Shown piece by piece: positions 24,709 to 31,903 of a stretch of 42,044 bases of DNA. Location: the NCBI GenBank assembly GCA_030066215.1, contig JASJCA010000015.1, positions 1 through 42,044 on the forward strand. Reading direction: 5' to 3'. The notes under the pieces were generated by a model, which had not been told where the DNA came from, ran no database searches, and saw nothing but the letters and a program-made list of their open reading frames with translations. The position numbers were made by a program, and so were the translations under genes. The DNA comes from Rhodobacter sp. Its GTDB lineage: Bacteria; Pseudomonadota; Alphaproteobacteria; Rhodobacterales; Rhodobacteraceae. Positions within the stretch are counted from its first letter, which is position 1. Every line of letters begins with the position of its first letter.

Positions 24709-26139
24709 TCAGAAATTCGACCGGATGCCGACCGACACCGCCCATTCCGACGTGGTAAAGCGCGACACGTTCGACGAGGTGCGTTGGCGGCGGATCTTCA
24801 GGTGCGGCGAGAAACCGGCATATTCGATCTTCTCGAAAGTGATGTCGAGATCGGCGAACAGCCCCTCGTCGCGGCGCCCGCCGGGCACCGGAATGAAGCC
24901 CAAGGCGTAATCGGGATAGTCCGACAACGAGGCGCCGATACTGGCCGACAGTCCCAGATCCATGACCGGCTTTCCCAGGGCGTAGGTCAGCTTGCCGTAG
25001 ACCGCGCGGTTGTCGAAATTGGTGTTTGGGCTGTCGGTGTCGCCGACATAGACGCTGCCCGACAGACGCCCGCCATCGGCGAACCGGTAACTCAGCCCGG
25101 CACTGCCGCGCAGCACTCGGCCGCTGCCGCCGCCACCGGCATAGTCGCGCCACTCGGCCTCGATCTGCCCCGAGGCGTCCAGGCGGCCGCTCAGCGGGCG
25201 GCGGTAATAGGCGCTGCCGGTCACCGCGTCATAAGACGCCGCGCCGCCTTGGCGATAGTGGCTGAACCGGCCGGCCAGTTGGACCATCTCGCCCGGCTTC
25301 CGCAGCCGGCGCGAATAGCGCACACCGGCGGTGAATTCCTCGGCTGACAGGTCCCCGGCGTCGAAGCCGGGCGCCTTGGCCTGGGCATCGTCCGACAGCC
25401 AGACCCGCTTGGCATAGGCCGACCCGGTCAGGTCGGTCTGGCTGCGCGCGTTGCGCTGAACCCGGTAGGACAGGTCAAGCTTGCCCTGCGCGATCCAACC
25501 CGACAACGCCTGAGCGTCGGACGACAAGATGCCCACCAGCGGCACGCCGTCGATGATATTGTAGGGACTTTCGGCGCCGCCATTGACGTTCGACGATGGG
25601 GTCGCCGAGAAATCCAGGCGGTAACGCCATGGGTTCTTGGCCTGAAATATCCGATAGTTACGCTCGACCCGGGCGCGCTGCGCCGGGCTCGGCGCCAGAT
25701 CGCCGGCGCGGCGCAGCCAGAACTGGGTGGCGATGGTGCGGTTGTCGGCCATTGCTGCCACCGCGGTCATCCGGGCGGCGTGGAACTTGACCTCGGCGTC
25801 CTCTGCATGGCGGAACGCCAACCGCCCGCTGCGGTAGGACCCGCCGCTGTCGCCGGTCCCAAGCTGCAGCGCCGACATCGCCAGCAGCGCGTATTCGTCG
25901 TCGGGGTCGTTGCGCAACAGCGCCGCTGCCAGGGGGGCGGCAATATGCGGCTGGCCCGTCAATGCCGCTTGCAGCGCCACGGCACGGGTTTCGTTTAGAC
26001 TGAGCGATTGGGCTCCGGCCTCCGCCGGCGTCTCGGCGTTGGGCTCGGCCCAAACCGGACCCGCGGCCCACAGAAACAGCGCGGCGATCAGGCCTGGCAG
26101 GCGGCTCCTACGGCGCCGTGCCGGCACACAGTGTAACAT
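24709..26139 (-). CDS. Slam-type surface lipoprotein assembly modifier (DUF560)
   Basis: A 476-residue outer-membrane protein of the Slam family, the translocon of type XI secretion, which moves lipoproteins or soluble cargo across the outer membrane. A basic, hydrophobic leader (RSRLPGLIAALFLWAAGPVWA) is followed by a periplasmic helical, TPR-like domain (about residues 45-165: LAAALLRNDPDDEYALLAMSALQLG). A C-terminal 14-strand-type barrel of alternating aromatic strands starts near NPWRYRLDFSATPSSNVNGG and ends SVGIRSNF with the terminal Phe typical of barrels. ATG 26137-26139 overlaps the upstream lipoprotein gene by 32 bases; a GTG four codons later is possible. Confidence 0.85.
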   Translation of the reverse strand: MLHCVPARRRRSRLPGLIAALFLWAAGPVWAEPNAETPAEAGAQSLSLNETRAVALQAALTGQPHIAAPLAAALLRNDPDDEYALLAMSALQLGTGDSGGSYRSGRLAFRHAEDAEVKFHAARMTAVAAMADNRTIATQFWLRRAGDLAPSPAQRARVERNYRIFQAKNPWRYRLDFSATPSSNVNGGAESPYNIIDGVPLVGILSSDAQALSGWIAQGKLDLSYRVQRNARSQTDLTGSAYAKRVWLSDDAQAKAPGFDAGDLSAEEFTAGVRYSRRLRKPGEMVQLAGRFSHYRQGGAASYDAVTGSAYYRRPLSGRLDASGQIEAEWRDYAGGGGSGRVLRGSAGLSYRFADGGRLSGSVYVGDTDSPNTNFDNRAVYGKLTYALGKPVMDLGLSASIGASLSDYPDYALGFIPVPGGRRDEGLFADLDITFEKIEYAGFSPHLKIRRQRTSSNVSRFTTSEWAVSVGIRSNF

Positions 26140-27061
26140 CTTCGCCCGGCTTGCCGCATTGGGTCAGCACGAAAACCCCGGTTTCGCTCTCGCCCTCTCG
26201 CGTGGGATCCCATTCGTCGATCTTCAGCACGCCAGCCAGACCGGCCGCATCGACGCCGCCGAATGTACCGCCGTATTTGCCGATCGGAATGCCGACCCCG
26301 GTGATCTGCTCGACATCGCCGATGAACGTGCCGTCGGTGCCGATATCGGTGATGATCAGCATCAGGTCGGTCAGCGCCGGGGCCAGGGCGGGCGCGTCCA
26401 GCCGCACCCGGTTGAAGATCGTGCCGTTGATCTGCATGTCCGAGAAGTTGGCGTTGATGAAGGCGTCGCCGTCGACCCGGCCCGGCCCTTGCATCTGCAG
26501 CGCCGGATCGGGCACCGGCGGCAGCGGCCCGCTGTAGTTGTCGAGCCCGACATAGCCGCCGGCATAGGACACCTGGCCCGCGCCCGGCCCGGAGCCGATC
26601 GCCGGCGGGGTGAAGCCGCCGGTGCGCTCGTAATAGCCGCCCGAGGCGAAGCGGTTGAACTGCCCGCCGTCGCCCACCGCCACGCCGCGGACCGAGCCGT
26701 CGGCCGATTCCCGGGCGACGCCCAGGAACAGCCGGTCCAGCGCGTCCTCTTGGATCGTGTAGGCTTCATAGCCCGGCGCCAGCCCGGCCTCGGCGGCCAG
26801 GTTGCGCGTATAGGGCACCATGACCGGCGTGCTGTCGATGCCGGTGATCTCGACCGATAGCGTCTTGGCGACCGGATCGTAGGTCACCGACCGCAGGTTG
26901 TTGGCCAATTCCAGCGGGATGCCTGCATCCGTCGTTGTGGGGGGCTCTGCCGGGGTGCCCGGGTCTGTCGGCTCCGCCGTCGTGTCGGTGGTCACCAGCG
27001 GATTGCCGTCGCACGCCACCACCGCGACCGCGGTGGCCAAGGCCGTAAGATATCTACGCAT
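26108..27061 (-). CDS. TbpB-like lipoprotein, probable Slam cargo
   Basis: A 317-residue lipoprotein. The signal MRRYLTALATAVAVVAC ends in a lipobox with Cys17, and the mature N terminus is a Thr/Pro-rich linker (TTDTTAEPTDPGTPAEPPTTT). The C-terminal half looks like the eight-stranded handle barrel of transferrin-binding-protein-like cargos: VDGDAFINANFSDMQINGTIFNR and IPIGKYGGTFGGVDAAGLAGVLKIDEWD, the latter resembling the signature near the end of TbpB-like domains, plus a final disulfide-size Cys pair (TQCGKPGEDVTLCAG). It overlaps the Slam gene, so this is a matched exporter-cargo pair. Ligand unknown; binding of transferrin itself is very unlikely in a free-living marine-type bacterium. 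Confidence 0.82.
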   Translation of the reverse strand: MRRYLTALATAVAVVACDGNPLVTTDTTAEPTDPGTPAEPPTTTDAGIPLELANNLRSVTYDPVAKTLSVEITGIDSTPVMVPYTRNLAAEAGLAPGYEAYTIQEDALDRLFLGVARESADGSVRGVAVGDGGQFNRFASGGYYERTGGFTPPAIGSGPGAGQVSYAGGYVGLDNYSGPLPPVPDPALQMQGPGRVDGDAFINANFSDMQINGTIFNRVRLDAPALAPALTDLMLIITDIGTDGTFIGDVEQITGVGIPIGKYGGTFGGVDAAGLAGVLKIDEWDPTREGESETGVFVLTQCGKPGEDVTLCAGTAP

Positions 27062-27279
27062 AACTCTGCTCGAAGCCTGCCTATTTTTCCGCGACCCTGT
27101 GGAAAAAGCTTCGATAAGTCAACGAATCGAGGTGCTTACAAGGAGAAACTGATGCAGGAATATCGCGCTTTTTTCGGCCCCCATGCGCGCCAAGCCTACC
27201 CCATCTCGCGGCAGTTCCAATCCACGCCCATAGATGTAGTATATCCCCCCACACGTGGCGCACGGAAAGGATTCGCCCC

Positions 27280-28188
27280 ATGCCCCTCACGCCCGAGCAG
27301 CAAGCCGAGATCGATGAGTTGCGCGCCAGCCCGCGCCAGACCCTGCGCGTGGTCGCCGAGGGGATGGAGCAGCATCTTTATACCGCCTACGATGTGCTCG
27401 ACCACGGCTTCATCCGCGTCATCGACTACATGGGCGACGACAACGCCATCTGCCAGGCCGCCCGCGTCTCCTATGGCAAGGGCACCAAGCAGGTCAGCCA
27501 GAACGAGGGGCTGATCCGCTATCTGATGCGCCACTGGCACTCCACCCCGTTCGAGATGTGCGAGATCAAGCTGCACGTCAAACTGCCGGTCTTCGTCGCC
27601 CGCCAGTGGATCCGCCACCGCACCGCCAACGTCAACGAATACTCCGCCCGCTACTCGATCCTCGACCGCGAATTCTACATCCCCGAGCCTTCTCAGCTCG
27701 CCGCCCAATCCACCGCCAACGCGCAAGGCCGCGGCGACGTGCTGGAAGGCGCCGAGGCCGCCCGCGTCCTCGACATCCTCAAATCCGACAGCGCCCGGGC
27801 TTACGACCACTACGAGGAGATGCTCGCCCAGGACGACCAGAAAGGCCTCGCCCGAGAGCTCGCCCGCATGAACCTGCCCGCCAATGTCTACACGCAATGG
27901 TACTGGAAGGTGGACCTGCACAACCTCTTCCACTTCCTCCGCCTGCGCGCCGACGCCCACGCCCAATACGAAATCCGCGTCTATGCCGAGGCGATCTGCA
28001 AGGTCGTCGCCGACTGGGTCCCCTTCGCCTACGCCGCCTTCGAGGACTACCGCCTGGGCGGCGTCACCCTCTCGTCAAAGGCGATTGAGTGTCTACGGAT
28101 GATGCTGCAGGGTGAAGAGGTGACCCAAGAGACCTCCGGCATGTCCAAGGGGGAATGGCGGGAGTTTGAGGGGGTGCTAAACGATTGA
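27280..28188 (+). CDS. thyX: Flavin-dependent thymidylate synthase
   Basis: A 302-residue ThyX that makes dTMP from dUMP using methylenetetrahydrofolate, FAD and NADPH. The signature [21 protein letters not shown] carries the RHR-x7-S flavin/dUMP-binding motif. Other family blocks are [63 protein letters not shown] and [33 protein letters not shown] lies upstream of the ATG. The last 35 or so codons (from about 28075) use mixed third positions, unlike the C-rich rest of the gene, and the stop codon overlaps the TTG start of the following AT-richer gene. It is divergent from the lipoprotein-Slam unit. Confidence 0.96.
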   Translation: MPLTPEQQAEIDELRASPRQTLRVVAEGMEQHLYTAYDVLDHGFIRVIDYMGDDNAICQAARVSYGKGTKQVSQNEGLIRYLMRHWHSTPFEMCEIKLHVKLPVFVARQWIRHRTANVNEYSARYSILDREFYIPEPSQLAAQSTANAQGRGDVLEGAEAARVLDILKSDSARAYDHYEEMLAQDDQKGLARELARMNLPANVYTQWYWKVDLHNLFHFLRLRADAHAQYEIRVYAEAICKVVADWVPFAYAAFEDYRLGGVTLSSKAIECLRMMLQGEEVTQETSGMSKGEWREFEGVLND

Positions 28189-29936
28189 CGATTTCCCGGA
28201 TTCACCTCACAGGTTTCAAGCGGTTTGCTGATTTTTCGGTAAATTGCAAAGAAAACAATATTCTGGTCGGGCCGAATAATGCCGGGAAATCAACAACTCT
28301 CGACGCCCTAAGGTTAGCAAACGACGCAATACGTTTTGCCAATCGCCGCAGACCTGAACTCGCAAGTCAAGGCGACGATGGCGTGTGTGCCACTTACCGT
28401 TTATCGATCAATAGGCTTTCTGTGCCGATTGACAGCATTAACAGGAACTACCAAGACGACGATGCTCGGGTGGTGGTTCGCCACGAGAACGGTAATGAAC
28501 TTGTGCTTGTTGTTGGCGCCGGAAGTGGCGCGGTTGCGTATTTAAAAACAGAAAACGCACTGCCAAGATCTCCGGCCGCGTTTCGGGCGCTATTCCCCAT
28601 CGATCTCGTGATCGTGCCGACCCTAGGGCCATTCGAGGCAGAGGAACGCTATCTCACTGATGAGACTGTTCGCGCAAACGAAAATACGAGGCTAGCTCAC
28701 AGAAACTTTCGAAACATAATGCTTCGGAAGTCCGCAACGGATTTCAATGAGTTGGCAGAACTGCTCCAGTCTACTTGGCCAGAAATGACAATCGAGAGGC
28801 CGAGGGTAATTCACGGCCAATCGCCGTGGGTCTCGATGATGTATCAAGAAAGGCGCATCCCTAGAGAGTTGCATTGGTCTGGTTTTGGATTTCAGGTTTG
28901 GTTGCAGATGCTTGTTCAAATCATGCGGGGTTCTGGGAACAGCGTGTTGGTCCTTGATGAGCCCGATATTTATCTACATGCCGACCTTCAAAAAAGACTG
29001 GTGCAAATTGTAAAGTCGCGTTTCCAGCAGCTTTTCCTGGCGACACATTCCACGGAGATCATAAATGAAGCCGAGCCGGGCGATATACTCTCAATTAATA
29101 GTGAATGGCGAAACGCACGACGTGTGAATTCGGACGAAGCGTACCGTCAACTCTTCAAATATATTGGCTCAAGCGAGAATGCCGAGTTTGCCCGGGTCGC
29201 TAGGGCCAAACGGATTGTCTTTTTTGAAGGCAAAGACAAACGTATGGTGCGCTGGCTGAGCGACAAACTTGAGACCATGGGTGCCCTCAGCTCAACCGAT
29301 ACTGTTGTCTTGCAGGCAGGCGGGTTTGGGCAGTGGAAGCGTATCGTCAATACGAATTGGACACTGGAAACCCTGTTCGGAATGGACGTAAAGATTATCG
29401 CGCTTTTTGATCGGGACTATCGAACAGAAGAAGAGGTGCGCGAATTCGAGGAAAATACTTCGTCTGAGATGGTATTATGCCGAGTGCTTAATCGAAAAGA
29501 GATTGAGAATTATTGCCTTGAAGTCGAGGGGTTGATCAAGGCAATGACAAAACGCGTTCGTGAGCGTGGGCAAAACCTATCTGACGAACAAGCCGAAGAA
29601 ATTCTGAGAAATCTATCTGATCAATACCGTGTGGATGTCCAATCCAACCTGACTGGTTCAGCAATCGCGTACTATCGAAAAGCTAAACCTGATATTGATG
29701 CGAGCTCCGTCGCCAAAACAACACTTGGAGATTTCGACTCAGATTGGGATGATCTTTCTAAACGGTTAAAGATCATTCCGGGTAAGGACTTCATCGCCGT
29801 ACTATCAGCCAAACTTCAAGGCGAATACGGATGTAGTATCACATTCAATCAGATTTTGGCGGAGGTTCAGCGCAATCAGATTGATGCTGAATTGGTGAAG
29901 ATATTCGAAGAGTTTGAAGGGTTCTTAGCGAGTTAA
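28185..29936 (+). CDS. OLD-type AAA/ABC ATPase with C-terminal TOPRIM-like nuclease
   Basis: A 583-residue ATPase-nuclease. Residues 1-300 form an ABC/AAA15 ATPase: Walker [10 protein letters not shown] (29-37), signature-like [10 protein letters not shown] (230-239), Walker [13 protein letters not shown] (254-265), and ATHSTEI with the switch His (286-292). From 340 a TOPRIM-like module follows: [14 protein letters not shown] with Glu348, IIALFDRDY with Asp409/Asp411, and EIENYCLE (439-446), a segment also seen in DUF4435 nucleases. This matches stand-alone class 1 OLD proteins or a fused PARIS-like AriA-AriB; no UvrD-like or reverse-transcriptase partner is present. It starts with TTG overlapping the thyX stop. 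AT-rich codons indicate acquisition. A phage-defence role is inferred from family and context. Confidence 0.85.
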   Translation: MTISRIHLTGFKRFADFSVNCKENNILVGPNNAGKSTTLDALRLANDAIRFANRRRPELASQGDDGVCATYRLSINRLSVPIDSINRNYQDDDARVVVRHENGNELVLVVGAGSGAVAYLKTENALPRSPAAFRALFPIDLVIVPTLGPFEAEERYLTDETVRANENTRLAHRNFRNIMLRKSATDFNELAELLQSTWPEMTIERPRVIHGQSPWVSMMYQERRIPRELHWSGFGFQVWLQMLVQIMRGSGNSVLVLDEPDIYLHADLQKRLVQIVKSRFQQLFLATHSTEIINEAEPGDILSINSEWRNARRVNSDEAYRQLFKYIGSSENAEFARVARAKRIVFFEGKDKRMVRWLSDKLETMGALSSTDTVVLQAGGFGQWKRIVNTNWTLETLFGMDVKIIALFDRDYRTEEEVREFEENTSSEMVLCRVLNRKEIENYCLEVEGLIKAMTKRVRERGQNLSDEQAEEILRNLSDQYRVDVQSNLTGSAIAYYRKAKPDIDASSVAKTTLGDFDSDWDDLSKRLKIIPGKDFIAVLSAKLQGEYGCSITFNQILAEVQRNQIDAELVKIFEEFEGFLAS

Positions 29937-29945
29937 ATCCAGCGA

Positions 29946-29970
29946 GTAGGGTGGGCAGTCCTGCCCACCA
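29946..29970 (+). terminator. Hairpin after the OLD-like gene
   Basis: GGTGGGCAG and CTGCCCACC pair around a two-base TC centre, 13 bases past the stop codon at 29936. No U-tract follows, so termination would be imperfect or rho-assisted. A related sequence lies at 30069-30091, so the hairpin may belong to a dispersed element. Confidence 0.45.
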
Positions 29971-30120
29971 CGAGCACAAAGCCGCGCATCGACGGGCCGA
30001 GGCGCGGCGATCCGACCTCTGGTCTGCAGCGCTTTAAGCCAGCCAAGCCCCTCCACCCCCAGCAAGCCGTAGGGTGAGCTTTAGCGCACCACTCTGCATC
30101 GTAGGCACCCCGCACAAAGG

Positions 30121-30222
30121 ATCGCGCCCGCCCTTGGGTGAGATGGGACCGTGGCCCCAGTGGGGCCGCGAAAGCCCATCGAACGGGCCGGGCGCGATCC
30201 GGGGCTGACGCCCCGGGGGAAC
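30121..30222. repeat. Structured 78-bp repeat plus hairpin, copy B
   Basis: Inverted copy of the element at 17368-17468. The core 30121-30198 has the same 78-bp length and the same ends ATCGCGCCC/GGGCGCGAT. The attached hairpin, read in the orientation of copy A, is GGGGC-GTCA-GCCCC instead of CGGC-GTCA-GCCG. Inner stem GGCCCC-ACT-GGGGCC replaces CGCCCC-GCC-GGGGCG of copy A with compensating bases. Confidence 0.8.
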
Positions 30223-30247
30223 GGTTGGACGGGGCGGTTCTCCGGAG

Positions 30248-30266
30248 GATGGGTTCCCAACCCATC
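30248..30266. promoter_or_regulatory. Inverted repeat before the antitoxin-like gene
   Basis: Perfect dyad GATGGGTT-CCC-AACCCATC, 37 bases before ATG 30303. Antitoxins commonly bind such dyads to repress their own promoter, so this is a candidate operator; it could instead be a leader hairpin. Confidence 0.4.
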
Positions 30267-30302
30267 GCTCCCTCGGCTATCCTCCACCCAAAGGAGCCAC
30301 CC

Positions 30303-30491
30303 ATGCCGACGCCCAAGGAATCCGTCCAGGCCATGATCCAGAAACTGCCGGACGACGTCACCTACGAGGAAATGCTCTACAAACTGTATGTGCTGGAGAG
30401 CATCGAGGCGGGGATGGCCGATGTCGAGGCTGGCCGGACCTTCACCCATGAACAGGTTAAACGGCGTCTGGCCAAATGGCTCGACGCCTGA
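30303..30491 (+). CDS. Antitoxin-like small protein, no toxin partner
   Basis: A 62-residue acidic/helical protein: MPTPKESVQAMIQKLPDDVT, then YEEMLYKLYVLESIEAGMADVEAGRTFTHEQVKRRLAKWLDA. The pattern L-P-D-D-(V/A)-T...YxLYVLExIxxGxxDVExGR...EExxxRLxKWL is that of a widespread family usually encoded just before a RelE/ParE-type toxin (from memory). Here no toxin gene follows within several hundred bases, so it would be an orphan antitoxin or a free regulator. AAAGGAG lies six bases before the ATG, and a dyad at 30248-30266 suits autoregulation. There is no longer valid start: upstream codons run through repeat copy B. Confidence 0.75.
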   Translation: MPTPKESVQAMIQKLPDDVTYEEMLYKLYVLESIEAGMADVEAGRTFTHEQVKRRLAKWLDA

Positions 30492-30599
30492 TCTGAACCG
30501 CTCGGACTCCGAAGACAACCGGGGACCATCCGCCCCGAACTCCCCGTGAACCGTCTCCGCTGCAGGCCCATCTCTCGCCCAGCAGAACGGAGACTACCC

Positions 30600-30692
30600 A
30601 TGCCGACCCCCCAAGCGCCCGGCGCGCCCGCGCCGTCGAACCCGATCTTCCCGCTGACCCCGGCGCAGATCCGCGTCCTGCTCGGCCGCTGA
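30600..30692 (+). CDS. Possible 30-residue microprotein
   Basis: A short frame, MPTPQAPGAPAPSNPIFPLT and then PAQIRVLLGR, starts after a good ribosome-binding site (ACGGAG, seven bases upstream of ATG 30600). Third positions are nearly all C or G. Its start region, CCC-ATGCCGAC(C/G)CCC, closely resembles that of the antitoxin-like gene 300 bases earlier. The tail PAQIRVLLG could form a short helix. It may be a real microprotein or a decayed duplicate; evidence is limited to the start signals and codon pattern. Confidence 0.35.
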   Translation: MPTPQAPGAPAPSNPIFPLTPAQIRVLLGR

Positions 30693-30748
30693 GGGCCCCT
30701 TAACGGACCCGCCTGAAGATCCCGTCACCACACCGCACGCACAGTTAA

Positions 30749-30778
30749 CCCCGGCCCATCCCGGACCGGGGCTGTTTT
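30749..30778 (+). terminator. Candidate intrinsic terminator
   Basis: CCCCGG and CCGGGG pair around an 11-base loop and are followed by CTGTTTTG. It lies 56 bases after the possible microprotein frame and would stop rightward transcription. Confidence 0.55.
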
Positions 30779-30782
30779 GCGC

Positions 30783-30815
30783 ACCGACGTAATACCGACG
30801 TTTTACCGACGTAAT
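30783..30815. repeat. Three tandem 11-bp direct repeats
   Basis: ACCGACGTAAT (30783-30793), ACCGACGTTTT (30794-30804) and ACCGACGTAAT (30805-30815), followed by a degenerate unit ACAGACAGCGG. The 11-bp period places all copies on about the same DNA face. No gene overlaps them. Confidence 0.7.
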
Positions 30816-30896
30816 ACAGACAGCGGTTTTTGAGCGATTTCAGCTCGTTAACCCCGATTCGGGCTGGGCCGCCTTGGGCTCCGCCCGTTCGGCGCT

Positions 30897-30921
30897 GAAA
30901 ACGGTCCACTGGACCGTTTTC
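30897..30921 (-). terminator. Long palindrome downstream of the YHS gene
   Basis: Twelve-base arms GAAAACGGTCCA and TGGACCGTTTTC flank a single C, 10 bases past the stop of the YHS-domain gene on the minus strand. The perfect arms and flanking GC-rich sequence suit a terminator, with the right arm supplying a TTTT run on either strand. Confidence 0.6.
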
Positions 30922-30931
30922 CGGGCGCGCC

Positions 30932-31390
30932 TCACCCCAAAATCCCGGGCCAATTCGCCTCGCCGGCCGCGATGTTGCCCGGAATATCCTCCAGCCACAG
31001 CTCGCGGGCGCGCAGGTTGGCGTTGAGGTACAGCCGGTCCTCATAAACCGTCCAGGCCTCGGGGATGGTCGGCGCCAGGTAGCCGCGCGAGGCGGCGAAG
31101 GCGCAGTAACCGCCGAATTTCGCACCGTATTTTTCCGGATCGCCCTCGAACGCGGCCTTGTTCGCCGCCGACGCAAACCGCCACTCGGCGCCCTTGTACA
31201 TCACCGCGTGCTCGGCCGAACCCGCGACCGGGCCGCCCTCGGTGAAATACGCCACCGGGTCGATCCCGTTGATCGCGACGCCATTGGTCTGGAATGTTTC
31301 CGGTTCCATGGCCAATGCGGGGCGGGCGGCCAACGTGGCCATCGGGGCCACGGCGAAAAGTCCTAGCAAAGTCCGGCGGTTAAGCGGCAT
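30932..31390 (-). CDS. YHS domain-containing exported protein
   Basis: A 152-residue protein with an export signal resembling a twin-arginine leader (LNRRTLLGLFAVAPMATLAARPALA). A YHS-like domain follows: INGIDPVAYFTEGGPVAGSAEHAVMYKGAEWRFASAANKAAFEGDPEKYGAKFGGYCAFAASRGYLAP. YHS domains often occur in metal-handling proteins, and the single Cys in GGYCAFA is the usual conserved residue. Its C-terminal part (YLNANLRARELWLEDIPGNIAAGEANWP) matches the family. GAGGAG precedes the ATG. It is a single gene ending at a strong palindrome. The redox or metal partner is unknown. Confidence 0.85.
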   Translation of the reverse strand: MPLNRRTLLGLFAVAPMATLAARPALAMEPETFQTNGVAINGIDPVAYFTEGGPVAGSAEHAVMYKGAEWRFASAANKAAFEGDPEKYGAKFGGYCAFAASRGYLAPTIPEAWTVYEDRLYLNANLRARELWLEDIPGNIAAGEANWPGILG

Positions 31391-31602
31391 GGGCGTGTCT
31401 CCTCTGATCTAATCCTGCGCCCAAGATGCGCGCCCCGCGCGAAAAAAATACCCCCTCACACAGACCTGTGATGCCCTGTGTAGTGCGTTGAATTCTCTGC
31501 AACATTTGCCGAAGTTGCGCGATCGCCACACCCACCCGGCATGATTTCGCCATAATTGTCGCTTAGCCTCGAACAATCGAGCTAGAAGAAAGGAGGTCGC
31601 CC

Positions 31603-31899
31603 ATGCTGCGCCTCGTCCTACCCTTCGCCATGCTCCTGAGCCTTCCCGCAAGCGCCCAGACAGTCAGCTGCGCCGACCGCGCCAAAGTGGTCGCCAGGCT
31701 CAGCGGACTGGGCGAAACCCAGGCGGGCATGGGGCTGTCGACCAAGGGTCAAGTCTTTGAAATCTGGACATCAAATCGCACCGGCACCTGGACGATTGTG
31801 CTTAGCGACAGCTCTGGGCTGAGCTGCATCATGTCCTACGGCGAAAGCTGGACCGGCCAGGACGCCGCGACCGTCAGCCTGCCGGGCGAGCCGACCTGA
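31603..31899 (+). CDS. Small secreted protein
   Basis: A 98-residue exported protein: signal peptide MLRLVLPFAMLLSLPASAQ, then TVSCADRAKVVARLSGLGETQAGMGLSTKGQVFEIWTSNRTGTWTIVLSDSSGLSCIMSYGESWTG. Two cysteines (VSC and LSC) could form a disulfide in the periplasm. AAAGGAGG directly upstream is a strong ribosome-binding site. I recognise the type as a recurring hypothetical in Rhodobacterales and know no function. It is convergent with the next gene, four bases apart, and divergent from the YHS gene. Confidence 0.8.
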   Translation: MLRLVLPFAMLLSLPASAQTVSCADRAKVVARLSGLGETQAGMGLSTKGQVFEIWTSNRTGTWTIVLSDSSGLSCIMSYGESWTGQDAATVSLPGEPT

Positions 31900-31903
31900 G
31901 GTC

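Larger units (their letters stand above)
29937..30302. other. Non-coding stretch with hairpins and repeat copy B
   Basis: 366 bases between the OLD-like gene and the small antitoxin-like gene. It contains two related hairpins, GTAGGGTGGGC...GCCCACCA (29946-29970) and GTAGGGTGAGC...GCGCACCA (30069-30091). It also contains repeat copy B (30121-30222) and an inverted repeat just before the next gene (30248-30266). Base composition returns to the local norm at once after the OLD-like stop codon. No gene was recognised. Confidence 0.6.

Noticed and set aside
28185..30302. Integrated phage or transposon around the OLD-like gene
   Set aside because: No integrase, transposase, terminal inverted repeats or target duplication was seen; only base composition marks the segment as foreign.
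30783..30826. CRISPR array or plasmid iterons
   Set aside because: Units are 11 bp with no spacers and no replication or cas gene nearby.
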